This document shows positions 45,324-54,179 of a DNA stretch of 64,000 nt, one piece after another. The notes beneath the pieces were generated by a model that was not told the origin of the DNA, searched no databases, and worked only from the letters and a program-made list of their open reading frames with translations. The position numbers and the translations under genes were made by a program. Positions within the stretch are counted from its first letter, which is position 1. Every line of letters starts with the position of its first letter. Source of the stretch: an uncultured Bacteroidia bacterium (GTDB lineage Bacteria > Bacteroidota > Bacteroidia > Bacteroidales > UBA932); the NCBI GenBank assembly GCA_902773925.1, contig CACYGI010000005.1:1-64000 (forward strand), in the 5' to 3' direction.

Positions 45324-45530
45324 ACTCCGCAAATTTCGCACATAACTTATTTGTCATTTCAATGTGTTTCTACAAGCTATTCTTCTACCGTTTGCTTCGT
45401 TCATCACTTATAATCTTGCGGTTGGGCCCCTCCCTCTACAGCCGAGGGGGGCTATGTCTGCGAATAAATGATTCACTCCGCAAATTACGCACATAACCTG
45501 TTTGTTATTTCAATGCGTTCCTGACGAGGT
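45228..45530. repeat. Imperfect tandem duplication (~151 bp units) including the hutU 3' end
   Basis: Unit 1 (about 45228-45378) and unit 2 (about 45379-45530) share long blocks such as CTTGCGGTTGGGCCCCTCCC, TACAGCCGAGGGGGGCTATG and AATAAATGATTCACTCCGCA. The last part of unit 2 is the coding 3' end of hutU; the matching part of unit 1 is a decayed copy of it. This explains most of the 339-base gap between hutU and hutH, where no gene is seen. Confidence 0.8.
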
Positions 45531-47514
45531 CTTCATCGGCGAGGTTGGGGAGGGTGACGCGAAGCTTCGGGGTGCGGTCCATTTCGCGGCGGATAGCCTC
45601 CATCGCGCCCTCATTGCGCGCCCAGCTGCGCCTCGAAATGCCGTTATTGACATCCCAGAAGAGCATCTGACGGATGTGGCGGTCGCTGTCGGCGCTGCCG
45701 TCGATGACCATTCCGAAACCGCCGTTGATAACCTCGCCCCAGCCGACGCCTCCGCCGTTGTGGATCGAGACCCACGTGGCTCCGCGGAAGCTGTCGCCTA
45801 TGACATTCTGGATAGCCATATCAGCCGTAAAGCGCGAACCGTCATAGATATTGGAAGTCTCGCGGAAAGGCGAATCAGTACCCGAAACGTCGTGATGGTC
45901 GCGGCCGAGCACCACCGGTGCCTTGAGGCGGCCGTCGCGGATGGCCTCGTTGAATGCCAGGGCAATCTTCGTGCGGCCCTCGCAGTCGGCATAGAGGATG
46001 CGCGCCTGCGAACCCACGACAAGATGATTGCGGCCTGCCTCCTCGATCCAGCGGATATTGTCGTTCATCTGGCCGCGGATCGAATCGGGGGCCGTGGCAG
46101 CGCATTCGCGAAGGACCTTCACGGCAAGGGCATCGGTCGTAGCCAGATCCTGCGGATCCTGGCTCATACACACCCAGCGGAACGGACCGAAGCCGTAGTC
46201 GAAGTAGAACGGACCCATTATGTCCTGCACATAGGAAGGATAGCGGAACTTGTCTCCGACCATAATGTCTGCGCCTGCGCGGGAACTCTCCAGCAGGAAG
46301 GCATTGCCGTAGTCGAAGAAATACATACCTCGGGCGGCGAGGCGGTTGATGGCGGCCACGTGGCGGCGGAGCGAAGCCTGAACGGCCTCCTTGAACTTCT
46401 GCGGCTCACGCGCCATCATCTGCTGCGACTCCTCGAAAGTGTAGCCGACGGGGTAGTAACCGCCTGCCCAGGGATTGTGCAGCGAAGTCTGGTCAGAGCC
46501 CAGATCCACGCGTATATCCTCATCGGCGAGGCGCTCCCAGAGATCCACGACATTGCCGACGTATGCCAGTGAAACGACCTCCCGCTCAGAGACTGCCTTG
46601 CGGATGCGGACCATCAGCTCGTCGAGGTCTTCGTGCATCTCGTCCACCCAGCCCTGGTCGAAACGTTTGCGGGCGGCGAGAGGATTGATCTCAGCCGTAA
46701 CGCTCACCACGCCTGCGATATTGCCGGCCTTGGGCTGTGCGCCCGACATTCCGCCAAGACCAGCCGTGACGAATAGCACGCCGCGGCGGTCGTCCCCGTC
46801 AAGGCCGCGTTTGCGCAGCTGCATCCGGGCGGCATTCATTACCGTGATGGTAGTGCCGTGCACGATGCCCTGCGGGCCGATATACATATATGAGCCGGCC
46901 GTCATCTGGCCGTACTGCGAAACGCCCAGGGCGTTGAAACGCTCCCAGTCGTCGGGTTTCGAATAATTGGGAATCACCATACCGTTGGTCACCACTACTC
47001 GCGGGGCATCCCGGTGCGAGGGGAAAAGTCCCATAGGGAAACCGGAAAACATCGCGAGCGTCTGGTCCTCGTCCATCGTGGCCAGATACTGCATCGTCAG
47101 CAGGTACTGCGCCCAGTTCTGGAACACGGCGCCGTTGCCACCGTAGGTGATCAGTTCGTGAGGATGCTGCGCCACGCGGGGATCCAGGTTGTTCTGGATC
47201 ATCGCCATTATCGCGGCGGCGGCGCGGCAGCGGGCGGGATACTCGTCGATCGGACGGGCATACATCTCATAGCTCGGACGCAGCCGGTACATATAGATGC
47301 GGCCGTAGGTCTTGAGCTCGTGGGCGAACTCCGGGGCAAGGACTGCGTGATGCTTCGCGGGGAAGTATCGCAGTGCGTTGCGGATAGCAAGGACCTTCTC
47401 CTCCTCGGAGAGGATGTCCTTGCGCACGGGAGCGTGGCTGACAGTGGTGTCGTAAGGCCGGGGCTGCGGAAGCTCATCCGGAATACCCTGCAGGATGATA
47501 TCTTTGAAGTCCAT
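45505..47514 (-). CDS. hutU: Urocanate hydratase HutU, long form
   Basis: HutU hydrates urocanate to imidazolone propionate using tightly bound NAD+. The 669 aa protein is longer than the ~555 aa proteobacterial enzyme and close in size to the animal-type urocanase. Conserved blocks are ITYGGNGAVFQNWAQYLLTM, AGLGGMSGAQPKAG, DLGSDQTSLHNPWAGGYYP and GRDHHDVSGTDSPFRETSNI. It lies 3 bases after ftcD and ends inside the tandem duplication at 45.4-45.5 kb. Confidence 0.96.
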   Translation of the reverse strand: MDFKDIILQGIPDELPQPRPYDTTVSHAPVRKDILSEEEKVLAIRNALRYFPAKHHAVLAPEFAHELKTYGRIYMYRLRPSYEMYARPIDEYPARCRAAAAIMAMIQNNLDPRVAQHPHELITYGGNGAVFQNWAQYLLTMQYLATMDEDQTLAMFSGFPMGLFPSHRDAPRVVVTNGMVIPNYSKPDDWERFNALGVSQYGQMTAGSYMYIGPQGIVHGTTITVMNAARMQLRKRGLDGDDRRGVLFVTAGLGGMSGAQPKAGNIAGVVSVTAEINPLAARKRFDQGWVDEMHEDLDELMVRIRKAVSEREVVSLAYVGNVVDLWERLADEDIRVDLGSDQTSLHNPWAGGYYPVGYTFEESQQMMAREPQKFKEAVQASLRRHVAAINRLAARGMYFFDYGNAFLLESSRAGADIMVGDKFRYPSYVQDIMGPFYFDYGFGPFRWVCMSQDPQDLATTDALAVKVLRECAATAPDSIRGQMNDNIRWIEEAGRNHLVVGSQARILYADCEGRTKIALAFNEAIRDGRLKAPVVLGRDHHDVSGTDSPFRETSNIYDGSRFTADMAIQNVIGDSFRGATWVSIHNGGGVGWGEVINGGFGMVIDGSADSDRHIRQMLFWDVNNGISRRSWARNEGAMEAIRREMDRTPKLRVTLPNLADEDLVRNALK

Positions 47515-47517
47515 GAT

Positions 47518-49227
47518 CTAGGCGTTGATATGACTGTTGACTGCCTCGAGTATCTGGGCCTCGAGGGCTTCGGCTTCTTTGAGAATCTCTGCCGCGCGGG
47601 CGATCAGCGGCTCTGCGGGACGGGGATCCTTCAGGCCGGAGGCGTTGATGCGGACGTTGAGCTCGGCGCCGCGGCAGGCGGCACGTGCTGCCAGTGCGGC
47701 CACGCCGGAGTCGGATGCGGATGCGGGATTGCCCTTGAGGGCCATTTCCAGCGCAAGCGGGAGAGCCTTGAGAGATGCCTCCATAGTCTTGAGAGGCACG
47801 GTCGCCGCATAGAGCGTAGCTTCCTCCATCGCAGCCTCGCGGGCGGCCTTCTCCTCAGGAGTGTCCTTAGGCATCGAGAAGACATCCATTATGCGGTCGA
47901 ATGCGGCGGTATCTTCGTCCACCAGGTCGAGCAGCTCCTGCATCAGGGCCTGGCCCTTCTCCGCGACGTCGGAAAACCCCTTCCAGCGGTCGTCCCAGCC
48001 GCGCTTGTGCGACGAGAGATTGGCCACCATAGCGGCAAGGGCAGATGAGAGGGCGCCCATATAGGCGGAGATCGATCCGCCGCCGGGAGCGGGTGATTCG
48101 GATGCCGTCTCGCGGGCGAAACCTTCGGCGGTCATACGGACCAGGCGATGCTTCTTAGCCTCTTCTGCCTCATCCTGCATCAGGAATTCGATAACCTTCT
48201 CGCGGGGATTGAACGGCTTGAGGTCATCGAGCGACATCGACTTGACGGCGATCTTGAGAATCTCGTCCTCGCTGATGCCGAGCGAACGCTGCTGGCGGGT
48301 GAGATAGAAGCGGCCTGCCTCGAGCAGGACTTTCTTGGGCACCAGACCGACGATCTCGGCTCCGGTGACCTTCAGTCCGCGGGCCGCAGCTGCACGGCTG
48401 ACCTCCTCGAATGCGACGTGGAGCGGGGTGGCGTCAATGTCGGTGATATTCATCGAAACCTGTGCAATACCGTACTCGTCGATATACCAGCCGATGGCCT
48501 TGCAACCCTTGAGCGTGCCGGGGATCCAAATCTGCTGTCCATTCTCGTCCTTGAGCAGCTTGCCGGTCAGCGAGCCGCCTTCGCGGGCCTTGCGGCCCTT
48601 TTCGCGGACGTCGAACGCCACCGCCATTGCGCGGCGGGTGGAGGTGGTATTGAGGTTGTAATTGACTGCTACCAGGAAATTGCGTGCGCCGACATTGGTC
48701 GCACCGCTGCGGGCGGCGGTCTCATTCCAGCCCTCCGGGCTGAAATCGGGACGGCGTGCAGGATCGGCGATCTTTTCCTGCAGGGCCTCGTATTCGCCTG
48801 CGCGGCAGACTGCGAGATTGCGGCGCTCCGGCTTGAAAGCGGCCGACTCGTAGCAGTAGCAGGGGATTCCCAGTTCAACGAAAAGGCGCTCCGCCAGCTT
48901 TCTTGCCAATGAAGCGCACTCTTCGAGGCTAATGCCCGAAATAGGAATCAACGGAAGCACGTCGGTGGCTCCCGAGCGGGGATGGGCACCGTGATGGCAG
49001 CGCATATCGATGAGCTCCTGAGCCTTTGCGGCTCCGCGGAACGCCGCTTCGCAGACATCCTCGGGTGAACCAACGAAAGTCACCACGGTGCGGTTGGTAG
49101 CCTCACCGGGATCGACGTCAAGCACTTTTACACCCTTGACGGTGCTGATGGCAGTAACAATCCGGTCTATGATTGAATGGTCGCGTCCTTCGCTGAAATT
49201 GGGGACACATTCGATGATTTGTTTCAT
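47518..49227 (-). CDS. ftcD: Bifunctional glutamate formiminotransferase/formimino-THF cyclodeaminase
   Basis: FtcD moves the formimino group of N-formiminoglutamate to tetrahydrofolate and deaminates it to methenyl-THF, ending histidine degradation with glutamate. The 569 aa protein starts at MKQIIECVPNFSEGRD (49227), with an unsupported upstream extension excluded. Residues 1-300 form the transferase (CVPNFSEGRD, RCHHGAHPRSGATDV). Residues about 355-569 form the cyclodeaminase (FARETASESPAPGGGSISAY). This is the route used when HutG is absent, and none is seen. It heads the run ftcD-hutU-hutH-hutI. Confidence 0.95.
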   Translation of the reverse strand: MKQIIECVPNFSEGRDHSIIDRIVTAISTVKGVKVLDVDPGEATNRTVVTFVGSPEDVCEAAFRGAAKAQELIDMRCHHGAHPRSGATDVLPLIPISGISLEECASLARKLAERLFVELGIPCYCYESAAFKPERRNLAVCRAGEYEALQEKIADPARRPDFSPEGWNETAARSGATNVGARNFLVAVNYNLNTTSTRRAMAVAFDVREKGRKAREGGSLTGKLLKDENGQQIWIPGTLKGCKAIGWYIDEYGIAQVSMNITDIDATPLHVAFEEVSRAAAARGLKVTGAEIVGLVPKKVLLEAGRFYLTRQQRSLGISEDEILKIAVKSMSLDDLKPFNPREKVIEFLMQDEAEEAKKHRLVRMTAEGFARETASESPAPGGGSISAYMGALSSALAAMVANLSSHKRGWDDRWKGFSDVAEKGQALMQELLDLVDEDTAAFDRIMDVFSMPKDTPEEKAAREAAMEEATLYAATVPLKTMEASLKALPLALEMALKGNPASASDSGVAALAARAACRGAELNVRINASGLKDPRPAEPLIARAAEILKEAEALEAQILEAVNSHINA

Positions 49228-49274
49228 AAAAAATATATGTTGTTTGTAAAGTGCGAAGTTAGCGAAAAAATTGT

Positions 49275-49282
49275 TAATTTTG
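49275..49282 (+). promoter_or_regulatory. Putative -7 element for the small lipoprotein gene
   Basis: TAATTTTG matches TAnnTTTG and lies 37 bases upstream of the ATG at 49320, in the 92-base region divergent to ftcD. No well-spaced -33 element was seen. Confidence 0.5.
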
Positions 49283-49319
49283 AAGGACTCAAAACACTTA
49301 ACGGATTTAAGTATCACTT

Positions 49320-49697
49320 ATGAAAAAGATGCTCCAGACGGCACTAGCTCTTTGTGCCGTGGCAGTTATGGCCATCAGCTGCCAGAAACCCCTGGCAGAA
49401 CGTTTCACCAGATTTGTGGATAAGGTCGAGGCTTCCTGCTCCGATTACACTTCCGAGGACTGGGAAAAGGCCGATGCAGAGTACCAGAGCCTCAAGCAGG
49501 AGTACGATTCACTGCGCGAGAGTCTTACCGAGGAAGAGCGTGATGCTGTAGGCGAGGCCATGGGCCGTTACAAGCGCCTCTACATCAATTCTACCCTCGA
49601 AGATGCCGTCGATGAAGTCGGCAAGATTCTCCAGGATGCAGGTTCCGTCGTCAGCGGATTTCTGGGCGTCGACCCTGATACGCAGAACAAGAACTAA
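49320..49697 (+). CDS. Small lipoprotein of unknown function
   Basis: The 125 aa product has a lipoprotein signal with lipobox AISC (Cys21). The mature part is short, acidic and helical (WEKADAEYQSLKQEYDSLRE) with no known motif. Similar small helical lipoproteins are common in Bacteroidales. It sits 2 bases before the phospholipase D-type gene and is probably co-expressed. Confidence 0.75.
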   Translation: MKKMLQTALALCAVAVMAISCQKPLAERFTRFVDKVEASCSDYTSEDWEKADAEYQSLKQEYDSLRESLTEEERDAVGEAMGRYKRLYINSTLEDAVDEVGKILQDAGSVVSGFLGVDPDTQNKN

Positions 49698-49699
49698 GA

Positions 49700-50989
49700 G
49701 TGCTTCTTCGCCTGCAAAGGATCCTTACCGTGATGGCAGCCGCGATAGTCGTGGCTGCCTGCGGTGTTTACAGGGACAGTCCCTCCCGGAGGCTGGACTA
49801 TCCGACCGTATCTTCCGTTGCTGAGCGCTGGCGGCCTCTGGCGCAGCGTCTCTCGAGCCTTACAGGCTATGCTCCGGTCACGGACAACGATATCGAGATC
49901 ATAACCGACAACGACCGCCGCAGGGACGTCCTGATCGAGCAGTCCCATCTTGCCCGGGAGTCCATCTGGATGCAGTATTACAGCTTCGTGGCCGACAGCC
50001 TTTCGGCTCCGGTATATGATGCTTTCTGCAGCAGGGCTGCAGAGGGACTTGACTGCCGCCTGCTGGTCGAGTCAGACAACATTCCTTCCAGGGAACTGGC
50101 CCGCCTTCGCGATCTGGCTCCGGATGAGCTTCGGATCCGCGGCTGGCACGAAGATTCCGGCCTTTTCGAGCGGATTGTCAATTTCAACTCCCGCAACCAC
50201 CGCAAGTTATTCTTCCGCGACGCCGTAACGGCCATTACCGGCGGGCGCAATATCCGCAACGAATATTTCGACGACTGGAGGGATACTGACGTGATGATTA
50301 CCGGAGCGGCGGTGATGGATATGGGCCGTGTCTTCGCTGCCGACTGGCGCGCGAAGGGGCCTGATGCCGGAGTGCTTCGAAGGCCTTCGGCCGAAGCCCT
50401 GAGGCAGGCAAGGGAGGCGATGACCGCTGATGCGATCCGCGAGGTGACGCTCCAGATCGTGCCGGAAGACCCCGAAGACGGCATTATGCCTTCGGAGGAG
50501 AGCTACGTACTGGCTCTTGAGAGTGCGACGGATTATTTCTACATAACGGACCCGTATTTCCTGCCTACGGACGGCATTCTCGAGGCCCTGCTGGATGCTG
50601 CCCGTAGGGGCGTTGACGTGCGCGTCCTATTCCCCGGTGAGAATGACGTATTCATAATGAAATGGTCTGCCGAGCATTTCTACAGCCGGTTGCTGAAGGC
50701 GGGCGTTCGCATCTACGAGTGGCCGCATTCGATCCTTCACGCCAAGACGTTCGTCTGCGACGGCTATCTGTCCTGTATCGGCTCCTGCAACCTGGACCTT
50801 CGCAGCTTTACCATCCAGAACGAGATGAATGTGATGATCTATGACGAAGAGGCGGCCCTGCGGATGAAGCAGATATTTCTCAAAGATATTTCCGGCAGCC
50901 GCGAAATCCTCTCCGACGAGGTCAAAAAATGGACGGCGCTGCGAGTCCTGCGCAACGCCGCCATAATGCCGTTCGGCGGACTGCTCTAG
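49700..50989 (+). CDS. Phospholipase D-superfamily lipoprotein (cardiolipin synthase-like)
   Basis: The 429 aa protein uses a GTG start at 49700; starting at the internal ATG (49733) would leave a signal too short to be functional. The lipobox is VAAC (Cys21). Two HKD motifs are intact: NHRKLFFRD (His-X-Lys-X4-Asp) with GGRNI after it, and LHAKTFVCDG with SCNLDLRSF. This fits phosphatidyl transfer or phospholipid hydrolysis, and cardiolipin synthase is the closest type. Unlike integral inner-membrane cardiolipin synthases it is anchored as a lipoprotein, so it would act outside the cytoplasm. Its stop codon overlaps the stop of the convergent CoA-transferase gene. Confidence 0.85.
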   Translation: MLLRLQRILTVMAAAIVVAACGVYRDSPSRRLDYPTVSSVAERWRPLAQRLSSLTGYAPVTDNDIEIITDNDRRRDVLIEQSHLARESIWMQYYSFVADSLSAPVYDAFCSRAAEGLDCRLLVESDNIPSRELARLRDLAPDELRIRGWHEDSGLFERIVNFNSRNHRKLFFRDAVTAITGGRNIRNEYFDDWRDTDVMITGAAVMDMGRVFAADWRAKGPDAGVLRRPSAEALRQAREAMTADAIREVTLQIVPEDPEDGIMPSEESYVLALESATDYFYITDPYFLPTDGILEALLDAARRGVDVRVLFPGENDVFIMKWSAEHFYSRLLKAGVRIYEWPHSILHAKTFVCDGYLSCIGSCNLDLRSFTIQNEMNVMIYDEEAALRMKQIFLKDISGSREILSDEVKKWTALRVLRNAAIMPFGGLL

Positions 50990-52281
50990 GCCTTCAGCCT
51001 GAGAAAACAATACCCGAAACGCTTGCAAGCGGCTTCCTCAAGTGCCTCGCGGTCGTCCGGATGGGCGATGGCGATGAGGGCTTTTGCGCGTTGCGCCAGA
51101 TTCTTGTCACGCAGGTAGGCGATGCCGTATTCGGTCGCCACGTACTGCGTCTGGAAACGGGTGGTGACCACGCCGGCGCCCGGGGTGAGCGTGGGGACGA
51201 TCTTGCCCTTGCCCTTGTTTGTGCGAGAAGGCAGGCAGATGAAGGTCTTGCCGCCTTCGGAGAGCGAGCAGCCGTACATAAAGTCGTGCTGGCCTCCGAC
51301 GCCGGAGAAAATATGCTCTCCGATGGAGTCTGCGCACACCTGGCCGGTCAGGTCCACTTCAAGTGCCGAATTGATGGCACAGGCGCGGGGATTCTGCGCG
51401 ATGATGAAGGGACTGTTGGTATAGGCCACGTCGAAGAATTCCATATCGCGGTTGTGGTCGATGAATTCGTACATTCCCTTGGATCCCAAGGCGAGGGAGG
51501 CGACGCTTTTGCCCGGACGGACTTTCTTGAGCGAATTGTCGATGACACCTTCCTTGATCAAGCGGATAACGCCGTCGGTCATAGCTTCGGTGTGTAGTCC
51601 CAGGTGACGGTGGTTGCGGATGCCGTTGAGAATGGCGTTGGGGATACCTCCTACGCCGATCTGAAGCGTGGCTCCGTCGGGAATCTCAGCTGCGACGAAT
51701 GCTCCGATGGCTGCCTCGACCGGCGTCGGCTCTCCAAACTGAAGGGCGATGGGCGGGACGTTACAGCGCACTGCAGCGGCAATCTGCGATTCGTGGATGA
51801 GACATTCGCCGTGCAGGTAGGGGATGCTCTCGTTGACCTGCGCTATGACGACTCTCGCACATTCGATGGCCGAAGCGACTATGTCCGCCGAGATGCCGTA
51901 GCTGCAGTAGCCGTTTTCGTCAGGAAGCGAACAGTTGATGAACACCACGTCCACGGGAATCTGGCGGCTGCGGAACATGTACGGCACTTCGCCCAGGAAG
52001 CATGGCGTCATACTGCCGTAGCCCGCGTCGATATGGGCTCGCTGGTCGCCGCAGACGAAAATGCTGTTGACTATGAACGTGTCCCTGAACTCGGGCTTGC
52101 AGAACGGCGCAGGGCCTTCGGTGATATTGAATCCGGAAATTATCTTGACATCGCGAAGCTCCTCTGCACGGCGGGCAAGCGCTTCCTGCAGCATCACCGG
52201 GACCGATGTGCTGCCCTGGCATACGATGCTGTCACCGCTTCGAACGAGTCGTACCGCTTCGTCGGCTGTTACGTAATTCAT
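50986..52281 (-). CDS. Acetyl-CoA hydrolase/CoA-transferase family protein
   Basis: The 431 aa protein belongs to the acetyl-CoA hydrolase/4-hydroxybutyrate CoA-transferase family. The catalytic glutamate is in LHTEAMTDGV, and other family blocks are GVGGIPNAIL, GGQHDFMYG and VVTTRFQTQYVATEYGIA. It follows the aminotransferase, iorB and iorA genes on the same strand (4-base gap). In that setting it most likely moves CoA from the aryl-acetyl-CoA product to a free acid such as acetate, conserving the thioester. The exact substrate pair cannot be read from sequence. It ends in a CTAG palindrome that is also the stop of the convergent gene. Confidence 0.85.
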   Translation of the reverse strand: MNYVTADEAVRLVRSGDSIVCQGSTSVPVMLQEALARRAEELRDVKIISGFNITEGPAPFCKPEFRDTFIVNSIFVCGDQRAHIDAGYGSMTPCFLGEVPYMFRSRQIPVDVVFINCSLPDENGYCSYGISADIVASAIECARVVIAQVNESIPYLHGECLIHESQIAAAVRCNVPPIALQFGEPTPVEAAIGAFVAAEIPDGATLQIGVGGIPNAILNGIRNHRHLGLHTEAMTDGVIRLIKEGVIDNSLKKVRPGKSVASLALGSKGMYEFIDHNRDMEFFDVAYTNSPFIIAQNPRACAINSALEVDLTGQVCADSIGEHIFSGVGGQHDFMYGCSLSEGGKTFICLPSRTNKGKGKIVPTLTPGAGVVTTRFQTQYVATEYGIAYLRDKNLAQRAKALIAIAHPDDREALEEAACKRFGYCFLRLKA

Positions 52282-52285
52282 CTTT

Positions 52286-53593
52286 CTATTCGTAAAGTGA
52301 TGTAAAGAGGGTCAGATGTTCGTCGAGCTTCTGGAAATCTTCTTCCGTATTTAGGCGCGAGACGCAGATGCGCAGTCCGTCCTGGTCGCTGCCGGTGGTA
52401 TTGAGCGCTATGGCGACGAGGCCGCAGCGCAGGAATCCCTCCATCATCTGGCGGTTCGTGAGGTTCTTGTATTCGATGGTATAGAAGAAGCCGTCGCTGA
52501 TCGGGCTGTCTCCGTCACGGTCATATACCAGGTGGAATCCGTGCTTGTAGAAGATGTCCCGCGAACGCTTCGATCGTTTGCCGTATTCGCGCATCTCCTT
52601 TACGAAGTCGTAGCGTCCGTCGCAGGCCGCCTCGAGCATCGCCGCAAGTGCGTGCTGGGCAGAGTGGGAGGTGCCGCTCGAGCTGATGTAGAGGAAGATA
52701 AGCGCGAAGCAGTCGCCGAAGCTGCCGATATGGTAGCGCCTGCGCAGCTCGGGATAGTCCCGCTTGAAAAGCTTGTCGGAAATGCAGGCTATCGCGATAC
52801 GTTCGCCGGCATAGCTGAAAATCTTGGAGCCGGAGATCAGCAGCACGTAGTTGTCCGTATAGTGCGAGACGGTCGGCTGGTAGGGCGCTTCGAACGGCTT
52901 GGACAGGTCGTGGCGGAAGTCCATACACAGATATGCGAGGTCTTCGATGACGATGGCGTCATACTTGTCTGCCAGGCCGCCGATGGTCTTGAGCTCGTCT
53001 TCGGTCAGGCACACCCAGGTCGGATTGTTGGGGTTGGAATAGAGGATGGCGCAGATGTTGCCCCCGGCCATACAGGATTCCATCTTGGCGCGAAGCTTCT
53101 CGCCGCGGTATTTGTAAAGGTCAAACCATACCTGCTTCATACCGACCACGTCCGGCTGGCGGCCGTGAGGCGGGAATCCAGGGCAGAGGAAGAGAATGGT
53201 ATCCTTCTTGGGATCGAGCTGCCCGCATTGGAGGGCCATCGTGAATGCGCCCTGCATCGAACCGGTGGTAGGGATGATGCCCTTGGGATTGATGTCGGTG
53301 TTGAGAAATGCCTTGACGAAACGAGAACCGTTCTGCTTAAGCTCCGGGACGCCGTAGATGGGCGGATAGATGGAAGCCACGCCACTGTCGAGAGCCTTCT
53401 TCTGGGCTTCGATACCTATGCTGCAGGGCGGAAGTCCGGGCACGCCTATCTCAAGGTGAGTGAACTTTTCGCCTGCAATCTTTTCGAGCTCCGCAGCAAT
53501 GGCCGAGCAGTGGCGGATCGTGGTGCGGGATACGTCTTCGACGTCCATTTCACGCAGGACGCCGTCAAGTTGTTCCTGGGTCAGCGCTTTCAT
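52286..53593 (-). CDS. PLP-dependent class I/II aminotransferase
   Basis: The 435 aa fold-type I enzyme has the PLP lysine in LLISGSKIFSYAGER, the NPNNPTW segment and YPPIYGVPELK. It is one base from iorB. Aminotransferases beside IorAB usually deaminate aromatic amino acids to the aryl-pyruvates that IorAB oxidises, and that role is inferred here. Substrate selectivity (Trp, Tyr, Phe) is not determined by sequence. Confidence 0.85.
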   Translation of the reverse strand: MKALTQEQLDGVLREMDVEDVSRTTIRHCSAIAAELEKIAGEKFTHLEIGVPGLPPCSIGIEAQKKALDSGVASIYPPIYGVPELKQNGSRFVKAFLNTDINPKGIIPTTGSMQGAFTMALQCGQLDPKKDTILFLCPGFPPHGRQPDVVGMKQVWFDLYKYRGEKLRAKMESCMAGGNICAILYSNPNNPTWVCLTEDELKTIGGLADKYDAIVIEDLAYLCMDFRHDLSKPFEAPYQPTVSHYTDNYVLLISGSKIFSYAGERIAIACISDKLFKRDYPELRRRYHIGSFGDCFALIFLYISSSGTSHSAQHALAAMLEAACDGRYDFVKEMREYGKRSKRSRDIFYKHGFHLVYDRDGDSPISDGFFYTIEYKNLTNRQMMEGFLRCGLVAIALNTTGSDQDGLRICVSRLNTEEDFQKLDEHLTLFTSLYE

Positions 53594-53594
53594 A

Positions 53595-54179
53595 TCATTT
53601 GAGATTTTGTGCGAAACGGATACCTGCCTCGAATGCCTGCAGGTTGGTCTCTACGATGGCTTCTCCCTTGCGAGAGAAGATGCGGCGGATGCCCTCGCGA
53701 AGCAGGTCGGCATCGAGGATGTCGAGTACCGCAGCCGTCGCTCCGAGCAGGACCATATTGGCGCTGCGCGGCGAATGCATCTCGGCTGCGATGGCATCTA
53801 CGTCGAGTGCTATGACGTGGGGCAGGCGGCCGAGCTCGGCTTCGATGGCCGACATCTCCGGATAATTGGGAATGTTCTTGAACGGTACGGTATTGGTGAT
53901 GATCCAGCCTTCGCGTGAAAGATAGGGAAGGTAGCGAAGCGCCTCCATCGGCTCGAGGGAGACGATAAGGTCAGCGCATCCCTTCGGGATGAGGTCGCTG
54001 TGGATGGGATCGGAGCTGATGCGCATATGTGACTGGACGTCGCCGCCGCGCTGGCTCATTCCGTGAACTTCGGCCTGCTTGAGATAGAGCCCCTGGCTGA
54101 GGGCCGCCGAACCGATAACTGTCGCGATGGAGAGGATACCCTGTCCTCCAACGCCTGCGAGGATTATATCTTCTTTCAT
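53595..54179 (-). CDS. iorB: Indolepyruvate:ferredoxin oxidoreductase subunit beta
   Basis: The 194 aa subunit matches the gamma-type domain of 2-oxoacid:ferredoxin oxidoreductases (ILAGVGGQGILSIATVI, HGMSQRGGDVQSHMRI, SLEPMEALRYLPYL). The start is set at 54179, where ATG overlaps the iorA stop (ATGA). With IorA it oxidises aryl-pyruvates to aryl-acetyl-CoA, reducing ferredoxin, in the cytoplasm. Confidence 0.9.
   Translation of the reverse strand: MKEDIILAGVGGQGILSIATVIGSAALSQGLYLKQAEVHGMSQRGGDVQSHMRISSDPIHSDLIPKGCADLIVSLEPMEALRYLPYLSREGWIITNTVPFKNIPNYPEMSAIEAELGRLPHVIALDVDAIAAEMHSPRSANMVLLGATAAVLDILDADLLREGIRRIFSRKGEAIVETNLQAFEAGIRFAQNLK

Noticed and set aside
45166-45504. CRISPR-like array between hutH and hutU
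   Set aside because: There are only two long diverged units rather than short regularly spaced repeats, and the second includes hutU coding sequence.
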